A DNA stretch of 64,000 bases from Lithospermum erythrorhizon (Eukaryota > Streptophyta > Magnoliopsida > Boraginales > Boraginaceae). Position numbers and translations under genes: made by a program. The DNA is taken from the NCBI GenBank assembly GCA_019722365.1, contig JADFUC010001000.1, forward strand, positions 248,001 to 312,000, given 5' to 3'. The notes beneath the pieces were generated by a model, which was not told where the DNA came from, searched no databases, and saw only the letters and a list, made by a program, of their open reading frames with translations. Numbering within the stretch: position 1 is the first letter of the stretch; every line of letters begins with the position of its first letter. Shown here in pieces: positions 50,824 to 62,267 of this stretch.

Positions 50824-51617
50824 TTGAAAGCTACAGGTGTTAGTCTGTTGAGATATATGCTTCATTGTTTGAATACTCATGTAATTGTTACATTTATGTA
50901 CTTACTACTCTATATTCATGTCGTTCCGAGTTTTTTATATCATTTATACAATTTACATTTTTACAATAAAGGGGAGATGAATCTGGTTTACCACTTTATT
51001 GCACTATGCTGGTTTGAAAAACTACAAGGATTATACTTATTTATACTCATGGCAATAAAGCTATGTTCCATTGAAATCTACAAGAATCTTGCTCTTTAAC
51101 TTCATAGCTGCATGCCCTGTTGTACATGTAACAAATTGTTTTTCAGTTTAACACCAATCGTTTATCCGAAAAATCAATAGGCAAGCTCTTATGTCCGTGA
51201 CAACATTTACAGAAAGCAGTTTGTTCAACATGAAAGAGTCATGTTCTATTATGGTCAGAATTACTCAAGCATACTGCATTTTCTGTTTGTTCTACTAGTT
51301 TGCAATCGTTTTACTTATTTGTTACCATCTCCTATCTTGATTTGATTTCAGTGTTATAACAAAGGCGTTGAGCCATAGTTGAAAGTTTCGTTTTCGATCA
51401 TAGTTTCGAAATGATAAAAATAAGAAACGTTTCGGAAACATTATAGAAATATTTAAGAAACAATGTCAAATCTTGAAAACTCAAAATAAGTTGTACATAC
51501 TAAAAAATATTTTCATAAACATAGTTATTTACATGTCTCATTTGACCAACTTTGCATTAGTAAATAATAATACATGTCTTGATTCACATGGAATCAAAAT
51601 ATTTTATGTTAAGGCAC
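50824..51617. other. 3' flank of glutaredoxin-like gene and spacer
   Basis: An AATAAA polyadenylation-like signal occurs at about 50964. The rest shows no gene. Confidence 0.5.
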
Positions 51618-51713
51618 GTGGATGTAATGGAATAAATCAAAATGACTCTTACACTACCTATGATTGTGGATGTAATGGAATAAATCAAAATGACTTTTAC
51701 ATTACCTAGGATT
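51618..51713. repeat. Tandem duplication, 48-bp unit, 2 copies
   Basis: GTGGATGTAATGGAATAAAT with the rest of the unit starts at 51618 and again at 51666, with few mismatches in 48 bases. Confidence 0.92.
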
Positions 51714-53549
51714 TTAATGTATGTATTGTGAAGTTGAAGGTAGTTGTTTGCGTTTATTTATTAAGTACATTTTGAAGCTCGATTTACGTATTATCACTTA
51801 TCACAAGGGGGATACTCTCTAGAATATTATAACTAACCCCGACAGCGAGCTTTTTTAGAGACATTAGAATATGTTAACATTAATATTTCAAGTAAATATG
51901 CCGACTTTTTAGCAACTACTGCTTATAATGTGACTACTGTACTTGCTTTTAAAAAAGTTGGGCTTTAAGAATGTTGGAGCATTTTTCAAAAGGGGTCCAG
52001 CAAGTGAGCAACTACAAATAGCCCATTATTAAGAGTGGGTCATGACCCAGGGAACTAAGCATTCGGTTAGGCCCACACCATTTGGGTGATTGTGTATATG
52101 ACTGGTTTCTGATGGTGAGCCTTTGAACATGTTTTTTCCAATACCAAAGATAAAGAATACAAAATATATCATTCGTTTTTTCACTTACCATAGAAACTAA
52201 CATTTCATCTTGATAAAGTTTATTCAAAATCGATTATTGTATAAAACTGAATGAAAACGTTGCAAGTATTATCTATTTAATCTTAGAAAGTGGAATAAGG
52301 TCTCACTCGTTTGGTTTATGAATTATGACGTGAATAAGTTTAAACCATTTATCATCTTGATTTTACCTTAACATTTAACCGACTTGAGAGTTATTTATGT
52401 TGGATGGTGATTTAAAGTGACGTATAACTATGTAAGTGTTGTATACTTATGGTCTTAATTTAATTGAAAAGTTTTCCAAATAAATAGTAATCCTACTTGG
52501 AAAAAAATTAATTTAATTCAGTTAAATTTGAATTTGTATAACAATATATCCATATCATTACATATTGTATAACAAGCATATATATGTCAAATTTATAGTA
52601 TTAAAACCTTTTTTTGAATAAGATTGTATTTAAGTTAAAATAAATTAATTAAAGTAATTAATCAAACTTTTCATTTTATTTATATGATCCAAGCCCCATG
52701 TAATGATTAAAGTAATTAGTTAAAACTTTAATATGTAGGAGACCTACGTTAGGAGAATTTTGGGAAATAATGGCTTTATAGCATCTGAGATCTCAGTGAT
52801 GATGATTTATTTGTGGCTGAGTAGTGCTTGGCGCGGCTGTTAGAGGTGGGGCTTTCGGGTGTTCTTTCGGCCCGAGCAGATTCAATTTGTTTAAACCCCA
52901 AAATTTAATTAATGTCTAATATCGTATGTAATTTGTAACTTTTATCGTTAGAGATTAAAAAGGTGATGATTATATTTGCGCACTAATCCTACGCGGCTTC
53001 CTGCTCCAAAGATATAGATTATTGATAGGGGCACTTAGGGTGTTGTGTTATTATAGGGCCTCTATTTGTTGTGTTTTTGTTTACACATAGAATGTTTACA
53101 TGAATTTTATTTATCACACTTAATCATTAGAATAGAAAATTAAATGCCACTTAGAATAATATTAGGTCTTTTAATATTATTAAGAGCATGGTTTTTATTC
53201 TTGAAAAGGCTTTAGAAAGTTTATCTTTAGTTCGATAGGCTTTAATGGTTGAGATTTTCGGTGTATAAAAAATAGTAACATAGTTATAAATTTAGTGGTA
53301 GAGAACTTTTGTAGCGATCTTACAGGTTTTATTAGTGGATTACGCAGCGGCGTGGCGTGCGCTTTTTAGCGTTGAAGGGGGCACTTGTATAAAATTAACG
53401 TATGCAATTTTGTTCATGACTTAAATTTACATCGTTTTATTGATTCTTTGGCTAGGAAGGGATTTGAGGGGTCTTAAATCCCCCAAGTAGTGATGTTTGC
53501 AAGGCATATCACAATATATGTCTAAATATAACCATACAAATAAAGCAGT
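51714..53549. other. Intergenic, no supported gene
   Basis: AT-rich spacer. Short GC-rich patches at 52820-52880 and 53335-53395 look like scraps of transposon. Nothing coding was recognised. Confidence 0.4.
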
Positions 53550-54016
53550 CGTGTTTGAATGTGAATATCACAAAGAACTATAGTTTAATGATCGTAACAT
53601 CAACAAACTTGCCACTTCTAACGGCAAATCTTTTGTGTGATACTACGTATATATACGTAGAAATATAGATAAAATAAGATTTCTTTTCATTTTGAATCAT
53701 GAATTATCGCTATATTTTTAAATTGTCTTTTAATATTATTTTTATCTTTTCAAACGTATCCCTCAATTATTCTTCTTTTCAAATTATCCTTCACCATCCA
53801 ACTTTATCAAAATTGAATCAAGTTTAGAATTTAACAGAGAATAATCACGGAACACATATTATAATAAATTTGAGGGACACTTTTATAATAACTTAACATG
53901 AATTATTTTTAACAACAACTAAATATTTAATAAAATAGAATCAATCCCACACAAAGATTTGCCTTTAGAAGTGGCAAGTTCGTTGATGTATCATGTAATG
54001 TTCACATTCAAACACG
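53550..54016. mobile_element. Foldback MITE-like element
   Basis: The left arm (53550-53640) contains CGTGTTTGAATGTGAATATC and AACTTGCCACTTCTAACGGC. The right arm (53947-54016) contains the reverse complement with a few changes: CCTTTAGAAGTGGCAAGTTC and CATTCAAACACG. The arms enclose about 300 AT-rich bases without an ORF. To the right, TTAGAAGTGGCAAGTTTGTT recurs (54023 onward), so the arm is partly duplicated. Superfamily is unclear (no diagnostic terminus seen). Confidence 0.7.
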
Positions 54017-54059
54017 ATTGCATTAGAAGTGGCAAGTTTGTTAATGTATCATGATGTGT

Positions 54060-54721
54060 TTGAAATGAAATACGAAATATTTAAATTAAAGTTGATGTTT
54101 TTTTTTATTACATTGAAAATTAGTCAGAATGCACGTCGAGATACGTGATATTTAAATTCTGGCGTAATTTTTTAGTTAGTATTGTTACCACAGTTATAAT
54201 AATAAAGTTATAAAAAAATATATAGTCAATCCGCTTCCAACCAATAATTCATCCATTATACTCCAATAAATTTTTATATGTCAAAATTTTGAATATGACT
54301 TTTTATTGGAAAAGATTAATTTAACAATAATCTTTTTGAGTTAATATCCTTTTCTACCTTCCAGTCACAAAAGCAAAGTCAATGTCACAGAAGTTATATT
54401 TTTTTAAATCTAGAGTATTATTATATATTATATATTATTTATATATCTATTATTATTTTAAATCTAGATTTTTTTTTTCTTTTTTCTTTTTAATTCATCC
54501 TTTCTCTTCTGGATCTTTCTTTACCTCCAAAATCTTTGAGCATCAGAGTTGATAAGTCCTCAACGCCGACAAGGCGTTTCGTCGTCTACTGGATGTGCGT
54601 CAATTTTGCTTCCTTCTTTCTGTTGCCAAAACCAAAACCCACTTTCTCCTTTCTTCTTCTTTTCTAGCACTCTAGCAGTGTATGTCCAAATCCAAACTCT
54701 TAGAACGTTAATTGGATTTCA
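54060..54721. other. AT-rich spacer, then pyrimidine-rich tract
   Basis: 54410-54450 is a TA/TTA-rich patch and 54470-54670 a T/C-rich tract that may be a transcribed leader for the Helitron-type exons downstream. The frame at 54549-54755 is not recognised. Confidence 0.35.
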
Positions 54722-54855
54722 ATATAATAAGGAACCCAATTTCTCATCAGTTTAACTATTTTTGAGATGTATCCTCTGTCTTTTTCTTCCATTCTTAGAT
54801 CTTCTTGTCTTTTCTTTATGCATTCACTTTATGAATATCATTAAAATTAGTATCC
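54722..54855 (+). repeat. Dispersed repeat, copy B (matches 15423-15602)
   Basis: Aligns with 15423-15602 in the same orientation, with smaller indels; see that entry for the shared blocks. It lies about 870 bases upstream of the Helitron-type exon at 55727. Confidence 0.75.
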
Positions 54856-55246
54856 CATCAGTACTTTACACATTTATTGCTAAAAATCTACTTCTAAAAG
54901 TAAAATATCATCACCACTTTACTTTCCTAATCCATCAAACTTTCTCTTTTATATTTTGTGAATATCTTTACCGGTTATGACGGCAAAAGTCGTTGCATAT
55001 TTGAATCCAGAGATCTATAATAGTTATTCATCGGGTTGTGAAAATTAGAGTTTAATGAATTAATTGGTAATTATTTCATTTAACCTAGCCGATTTCATTA
55101 TTTTTTTTTTATGGAGATTCATAATTCTCTGATTTTGATCTATTATAGTATTCAGTTTAATCTAGATGATTTATTTATTAAGAGGTTTTTAAAATATGTT
55201 ATAAAAGGATTAGATTTGTTATTGATTTGATTGCAGTCTTGATATA

Positions 55247-55409
55247 ATTTCAAATGATGAGTGTCAATCTGGATTCACCCAAGAAATTTCATATAGTAAT
55301 TTTAAGATAAAAGTGATCAATATTGCGAATTTCAAATGATGAGTGTGTCAATTTTGATTCACCCAGAAATTTCATATAATAATTTTTAAAGATAAAGTGA
55401 TCAATGTTG
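55247..55409. repeat. Tandem duplication, 82-bp unit, 2 copies
   Basis: ATTTCAAATGATGAGTGT begins each copy (55247 and 55329) and GATCAAT(A/G)TTG ends each. The copies differ by several substitutions and 1-2 base indels. Confidence 0.9.
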
Positions 55410-56081
55410 TATATGATGTCATTTTAAAACAGAAAGTAATCAATAATAGTTCTTACACTGTAAGGTATAATAATAATGTTAAAAAGTCATGTCATCATTT
55501 GTCAGGATAAAATTAGTATAATGCTGTAACATAATTTTAATTTGCTATTTGTTTTTGGATCTTACATTTTTTGCGTAAAATATCATTGAAAATTAGTAAG
55601 CTAATAATTCTATATTTGTGCTACTTTCTATTAAGATTATCGTATAAATTTGTTTGAATTACAATTGAGCTAATAATTCTATACATATATATATATATAT
55701 ATTTATGTTTAATTTTGTATATTCAGAACTACTTCACTGAGATAAAGTACTTTTATGTTCTTCATCTGACAACAAATAAAGAAAAAATAAATAGGAGACG
55801 TAGAGAACAATATGCACCTAACAAAGAGCAGATTAATAAAAAGCGTCGGGAATTTTATGCAGGTATTTGCATAACTGTTTTGTAGCTGGAATTATGATAA
55901 TAGCAAAGTTTTAGTATTAATTTCATGGCTTAAATTATTTTATATATTATGATTTTAATTAATACATGTGGAGCCGTATGCTTATTTTTAATTAATGCAG
56001 GCGCGGCGCGAACAAGGCCGGGCCACTATCTTTTTTTTGAGTATGCAGGCACTTGCGACTCGCGTCTGGCTAATTTTCGTT

Positions 56082-57275
56082 AGTGAAATAGTATAATATT
56101 CTTGCTTAAAATACTTAGCGTTGAGTCACGATGGAAATGACTATTTTTGTCCCCCAACACTAAAAGTATAGGATGTGAAGAATAGTATTTTATACGCCAC
56201 ATTGAGTGTAGTAGTTAGGAAGTTCGAATTAAAGGAAAAATTGTCGTTCTTAAAAAGTGTATAGTGTTGCCCACCCACCCCTGCCTACCTCCTTCCCCGC
56301 CCTCACTTTCATGACCCTTTATCCACATGAGAAGTACTTCCTATCTCCCACGAAATCCTCATTTCACAATATAAGTAGCCACAAGAAACAAAACATTCCC
56401 CTCATTCTCGACACTAATCCTGTTTATAACCTCGACGACATAATGAATGGACTCGTCCTGACTAGGAAATTGAAATTTGGGGTGACAATATGTAGTATCG
56501 AGAAAAATTGCATCAGCGCCAGAAAAGTCATTCAATAAGGAAACAGACTTCATTTGATGACAATAGCGAAAATCGCCAGTATGAAGGTATTTTTGAAACC
56601 CGGAGCGATTGGGGATTTTAAAAATTGAAGCAGCGTCAGGCGGTGATTAAGCGTTGAAGGATGACCTCGGCATCGTCGATCAAAAGCGTGAGGAGAGGAG
56701 GAAGGGAGTGGATGGGTGACTAGGGAGGTTGAGGATGTCGATGAGCAGTTGGGCAGTTATAGGGGAGCAGAATATGATGCCTTTGGACCAGTTAGGTGTG
56801 AGGCCTGTGTAGTGGTCGGAGTGGAAGTGTGTGAGGAAGTAGCATATGGAGAATGAGGAGGCGTATTTGAAGCCATCTATTATGAAGCTTGTTTTGGGGA
56901 TCAGTTTGGCGAGTGGGAGAGAGGGTGGTGGTGTTGGGGTTGGGACGCTACTTGGGGCGGCCTTTCGGTGCTTAACTTTTGTACCTGGCGAGTTGATTGT
57001 GGAGATAAGGAAATATGATGGGGATAGGGGGTGGGGGGGGCGTGAGGTAGGGGTGGGGGTGGAGGCCGAGGTAGGGGTGGGGAAGCGGCCTCTGGCTTTT
57101 TTAGTAAAATGACAATTTTGCCCTTAATGAAACTTCCTAACTACTACACTTGCAAATAGGGGAGGGGCAAAATAGTCATTTCACATCATATACTTTAGTG
57201 TTAGGGACAAAATAGTCATTTACTCTTCTGATGTGTATTTTAAGGGGTAATATAGTCGTTTATTTAATGAAAGGG
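56082..57275. mobile_element. Pack-MULE-like element with long terminal inverted repeats
   Basis: Left arm 56135-56258 and right arm 57097-57220 are inverted repeats of about 120 bases. Both contain AAATGACTATTTT, a CCTAACACTAAA-type stretch, GTGTAGTAGTTAGGAAGTT and an AAAATTGTC block, with scattered mismatches. Weaker pairing (a CTTAAAATAC word) extends outward to about 56082 and 57275. The interior carries a host gene fragment on the minus strand and no transposase. Long arms plus captured gene sequence are typical of Pack-MULEs, but a 9-bp target duplication was not seen, so superfamily is inferred. Confidence 0.7.
56365..57000 (-). pseudogene. LIG6-like: Captured fragment of a DNA ligase 6 / SNM1-type metallo-beta-lactamase nuclease gene
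   Basis: On the minus strand, about 56995-56690 is open and reads PLAKLIPKTSFIIDGFKYAS, then CYFLTHFHSDHYTGL with the HxHxDH metal-binding motif at 56829-56812, and NWSKGIIFCSPITAQLL. After a stop and a damaged stretch where the next metal-ligand segment should be, the text resumes with the GDFRYCH motif (near 56580-56555) and FLDTTYCHPKFQFPSQDESI (about 56505-56445), ending LFLVATYIV near 56370. This is the N-terminal SNM1-like nuclease part of plant DNA ligase 6; the ligase part is absent. Introns appear to be missing or shortened. A Pro-rich leader (G-rich on the plus strand) precedes it. It is non-functional as a nuclease. Confidence 0.8.
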
Positions 57276-58024
57276 TGAGTGTATGGGAGTAAGAAGTCTT
57301 TAGGCAATAAAAAAGTATAAGGAAGCAGGAGGAAGTTCGGGTGTCTTGGAGCAATTTAAAATAATCTGAGAGTAGCGTAGGCCAGCTAAAGCAAGTAGTG
57401 CGAGGATCGAGGCGCTTTTCAGCCACGAGCCTAATTTCATTCACACATTGTGTACAAATTTTAGTATGTAGAAAAAAGAGAATTAGTAGCAAACAGAAAT
57501 GAAGTTGATAAGAAAATCAAGAAGTTCAAAGGCAGCAGCATATACAGCAGAAAATGTATTTTTATGTTCTGTAAGTTATATTTACTTTTCGTAAGTTTTT
57601 TTTAAAATTCCAAAAATTTCAATTGTAAAGATGTTGATTCAAATATTTTAACAATGAGAAAACTTCATATAAATCTTTAGGAAATCCGTTCAACGGCATT
57701 ATGCACCGACATTCCTAATGACAATAGTCAAAGGTTTGTTTTTGAAATAAAGAGAAAAGATTTGGCTCAAAAGTGCAGTTGGTGAAATAGGTAATACTTT
57801 TTTTTTCCCTTTGAAATGATTAGAATATTTAGAATCATTTTATTGATATATCGATATACAAATTATGGAATATATTCCTCCACTACAAAATATGTAACAT
57901 ATTCCTCCACTACAGTCATGTTGTTAATGTAATTTAAATAGGACTGGTTCTACATATGAACTATTTGATAGTATATTTTATACTTTTTGATATTCAATAT
58001 TTCATATTTTGTGATACTCAATAG
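57276..58024. other. Remainder of the intron between the Helitron-type exons
   Basis: 57290-57490 is open on the minus strand (90 codons, with RLVAEKRLDPRTTCFSWPTL) but I do not recognise it; it may be another captured scrap. ATATTCCTCCACTACA is duplicated at about 57870 and 57899. Confidence 0.4.
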
Positions 58025-58491
58025 GTACAAGCAATACAACAATCAATAATACAAATCAGGATGAAAGAACTCCGATTCTTCCAAAAGTACCATCTTGTGT
58101 GCATTGTGGTGCGTACAAATTTTACAGAGAAACAACACAATTTTGTTGTTCAAGCGGTGAAATTTCATTGGTCGAATCTGTACTTCCAGAATATTTGGTG
58201 CAACTCATTACTAGCAATGATGCAAAGTCAAAGAGTTTTCAAAACATGATAAGGACATACAACAACCATTTTGCTTTCACTTCAATAGGAATGTCATGTG
58301 ATGAGAAATATGAACGAAGAGATCATGAAATTTATACAGTGAAGGTGCAAGGACAAATCCATCATTATCTCGATGATCTAATGCTACAACAAACTTCCAA
58401 GAAACTTTCAGGTGTTCAATTTTATTTTTATGATCCCGATCACCAAGTTGCATTATTATTCAAGCATGCTTTGCCGGGCCTTGATAACTAA

Positions 58492-59496
58492 GTCAATTAT
58501 TCAAAATCAATTAGCCACATAAAATAGTACATGAGTTTTGTCATTTGCTGGTAACTCATACGATGCATGCCGCACACCTCGGAAGTGGAGATTATTGGAG
58601 CGTCATTATCTTTATTTATGCATAATTCAAGTTGAATATTGTCGTAGTTTATTAGTAATATTTATTTCATTGGTAACAATAATAATTGGCTGTTCAGTAG
58701 TTTATTCCAATGATCAGAGTATGTATAGACAAGATGCCGACGAATATCCATTTAAATCTGCACCTCCGTTTTAAATCTTAAAATATTTGTGTAAGATGAT
58801 AACTTAATAAAATCATAACTTATCTTACGGTGTATTAAATTTATATTTTCTTTCCTTAATTTAATTTTAAATATTTAAAATAATAAATTTGATAGGCTTA
58901 ATTGAGGAAAATAATAAGTTTGGTAGGCTTAATTGAGGAATATAACTTGTTTAAATAAAAAATATGTTAATAGTTAAAATAAAAATATATGGTATATTTT
59001 TAATATTTAAATAATCAATCATACATAAAAAGTTTAAATTGGATAATATTTTGGGATGAATGGAGTATCTATTTATTAATATCACATCTACTGATTTTGT
59101 ATATAATATATAAATATTGCTTGTATAATTAATTAATGATGAAAATGATAGAATTCTATAATTATGAATGCGAAGTTAATAACCGAAGACTAGAGGCGGT
59201 GTTATAATAATATCATACTCCCATTTTAATTTATTCGTTGCCACTATGGACACGTAGCTTAAATAGTTTACTTTATTAGTTTGTCATTATCCGACACATG
59301 AGGTAGTACATACAAATTAAATGCATTACAGAAAAAAAAACATACAAATTAAATAATATTCCGTACAATAACACTATTTTTAATTCAATAGGGGTAAATT
59401 TTAAGATGCCATCAATTAAATACTTCAATAGAGGATGATATGGGTTAAATAAATCACATGGATTAAGTATATATATATATAAATAAGCGAGAATGG
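58492..59496. other. AT-rich spacer
   Basis: GATAGGCTTAATTGAGGAA and GGTAGGCTTAATTGAGGAA (about 58891 and 58923) form a short direct repeat. No gene seen; the frame at 58538-58774 has no recognisable content. Confidence 0.45.
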
Positions 59497-60960
59497 TATG
59501 TACTGGGCGTCAACCCGATTAGCGCGCGGATCGATGCTTAGCATGTACTTTTTACATTTGTCACGGGATACGTGTCGGACGTATAGCTATTCTGGCTGAG
59601 AATACGTGTCATTTTCTTAGTATCCACATCTCTTGAATGTCATTCTTAGCTCGGGGCATCGAATTAATGCGTGGTCGTCTTAAGACCACGCTTTTAGGTG
59701 CTTGGTGACTGGCGGGGAGACAACTTCGCTTTGAGGGAAGGCGATGGCGGATCGAGAACGATAATGATTAGGACCAGGTGTGACCCGTAAAAAGCATGTC
59801 GATCAAGAAATTTTTGTCAAAAACTTGTTCGTAATTGATAAGTGTTTATTATATATATTTTGAGGCACAATTGCGTATTAGGCGATGTTATTTTTTACGC
59901 TTAATGCGATATAATTTGCACTTGTTACCCCGTTTTATTTGAGATAGCGATTATCGGTTAAAGTGAAGGAGTCGAAACTTTTGAATTGAAGATATAGTCC
60001 AGGCTGAAATTTCATGAGTCGTGATCGAGAATAAGTGATTCGTAGTGTATTAGGTTATGGCAACTTTGTAAAGAGGAGTTAGAGTAAAAGAGATATCTAC
60101 GAGACTACAGAAAAGAGTAAAATTGACTTTGTTGGAGCTTTTGAAAAGCGCCAGATTTGGAAGTAGCGAGAAGCGATTGAGAAGTTAATTACGTATTGTG
60201 CACCCAATGCGAGAAGTTGGAGTTGATTCTTTAATTGAGATTCGAATAATTTTAATTGAAGATATTTTTATTGTTAAGGATGAATGCCATTAATTTCATG
60301 TATTTATTTATGTCTTTATTATGAACTAATTTTTATTATTAGTCGAGGACCATGATGTAGTGGATGGGATGATTTGATTTTAACTTGGAGTTATTTATTT
60401 AGTTTTTAAAATTAGGTGTGTGCATTTATATTTAATATCTTGATATCGATATTAAAGTCGTTCGTATAAGTGATGATTAATTCTTCAGAAATAGGGTTGT
60501 CACTAACGAATTAATAATCGAGAACACATGTTTCAATTACCATAGAGATATGGAAGTAATGCAGTATGCCGTTTAATAAGCATATGTTATTAAAAGATCA
60601 CCGTATTTTAGTATCGTAGAGATATAGTTAGTTTAGCAGGAAACGGTGGTGTTAAGCGAGAAGTAATATGATCGTATAGGAATGCTTTTTGTTATGGTAA
60701 TAAGTAGCTTCTTAGGTGAGTTGAATCGGCGATCCGATGAAATACGTGTGTCACGACTATATTTCGAATAATAAAGTAAGATTAGCTTTTTGTGCGTTAG
60801 ATTTAGTACTAGCTAATTTAATTGCTTAGTCAATTTAGTTAAGTAATCTAGATTTAAATTTATTCTCTAATTATTAATTAGTAAGGATTCGAGGAAAAGA
60901 CCTAGTATTTAGTATATTGGAATTTGTGACGATACTGGATTCTTTGTTAAATTATATTCA
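59497..60960. mobile_element. Unclassified LTR-like or LARD-like repeat sequence
   Basis: This stretch differs from its flanks in composition (more GC, many TCG/GCG words), has no ORF and has the look of a degenerate Ty3-type LTR (for example GCGCCAGATTTGGAAGTAGCG near 60149). GTGGTCGTCTTAAGACCACGC at 59671-59691 is a perfect small palindrome. No repeat partner or target duplication is in the window. Confidence 0.3.
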
Positions 60961-61069
60961 ACGACAAGACCGGGGGCTAGAAGCAGGAGCAACGTAAATG
61001 CGTGACTGTCAATAATCATAAACAAATAGCATACAAAATCATCTAAATTGTATATAATCGAGAATGAGG

Positions 61070-61073
<4 letters not shown>

Positions 61074-61115
<42 letters not shown>
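61074..61115. repeat. (TA)n microsatellite
   Basis: About 40 bases of alternating TA. Confidence 0.95.
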
Positions 61116-61119
<4 letters not shown>

Positions 61120-61129
61120 TTGGCTTGAA

Positions 61130-62100
61130 ACACAGGAAGCGTGGGAAAATAACTAACAAAATTAACACCGCGAAGACTCCTTTGAATTCAATTGAGCACC
61201 ACCAATTGAAAATACACCACAGTTGAGTGTAGAGAGATTGAGTCAGTGCTTGAGTTTCTTCAGAGCTAGAGCGATTGGATTGAACAATCGGCACTTAAAA
61301 TTTCAATTCTTGTGTTGAGCTTCTGACTTGATAGGGGAGGGGAGGCGTGAATATGATGGTAGTGGTGGCTAGTTTTTCCAATCCATGTGAAAACCTAATT
61401 CATGCCACATATATATAGACACACCTAATCAATACAACCCGTTAACCGTTAAGCTGACTCGTTTAACTCGTTAAGTAAATTAAACACTAACGAGTTATTA
61501 ATAAGTAACTAACAAGTCACTATCGAGCTTAACTAGTCACTCAATTAATTAAACTTGCAAGTTAATTAATTCGATTTAATCCAATTTATGTTTTACACTA
61601 TCAGTGTAAAATTAGATTGAAGAATCTGGGTGGTTTTCAATCGAAACTTTCAATTTAGCAACACAATTTAATTTCATTCATGAAATAAGCTTCAACTTGT
61701 CAACATATAAATTAATAGCCAGACTCGGATAACGACGTATAATAATATAATTGACCGTTATTATTATAACGCGATTATGCGTAAGGATACATGATAAAGC
61801 ATGATTCACCGGTATTATCATGAGAACTTGAGCTAGTAATTCACAGGTTACTATGATTGAATGTTAGTTTATGTAATCCGTTATTAAGCTAGTAAATGGT
61901 ATTCACAACCGATTGTCGCGATGGGCGTAATAAATGAAATCAATAGCTATTGATTTCAAGCGATATCGACGCTACGTTTAACTAAAGTGGCGAGAGTCCG
62001 AAGATGGTTAGATCTATTATTGAGTCTGTCGTACCCGGAAAATATGGCGGATCGGAGGATTATTCGCGAGGGCATGTAAAGTTTTAATTTTATGAAATTT
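61130..62100 (-). mobile_element. LTR-like sequence, minus strand
   Basis: Read on the minus strand, a CTATATATATGTGGC box at about 61421-61407 is followed by roughly 280 bases of leader-like, ORF-free text (CCACTACCATCATATTCACG, CAATCTCTCTACACTCAACTG). Upstream of it is short-word AT-rich sequence full of AACGAGTTAAACGAG-type repeats. The layout resembles a copia U3-R-U5. Boundaries were not found. Confidence 0.35.
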
Positions 62101-62267
62101 ATTAAATAAATTTGAATTTATTATAAATAATACTAACAGGCTTCAAAAGCTCCTACACAAAAGCTCTTGTTTTTGGGGGGAGGGGGAAATCATTATTAAG
62201 AAATTAAGTGTGCTAAACATCATAAAAATACATAAAACTAATTCGTTATTTTAGTGATAATGTATTA

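Larger units (their letters stand above)
55727..58491 (+). pseudogene. Helitron N-terminal-type gene fragment, two exons, truncated before the Rep/helicase region
   Basis: Exon A (55727-55862) is preceded by ATTCAG and followed by GTATTTG, and encodes 45 residues including NRRRREQYAPNKEQINKKRR, the Arg/Lys-rich leader seen in plant Helitron helicase-like proteins. Exon B (58025-58491), preceded by TCAATAG, continues in the same frame (phase 1) for 155 codons with PSCVHCGAYKFYRET, FCCSSGEI, RTYNNHFAFTSIGM and VQGQIHHYLDDL, ending YFYDPDHQVALLFKH before a TAA. This is the Cys-containing region before the Rep (HUH) domain. No Rep or helicase domain follows. Frame is preserved across a 2.16-kb intron that holds a later insertion. 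Whether it is a dead Helitron or an expressed fragment cannot be told. Confidence 0.78.

Noticed and set aside
58538..58774. 78-codon frame after the Helitron-type exon
   Set aside because: Considered as a continuation into the Rep domain, but no HUH or helicase motif is present.
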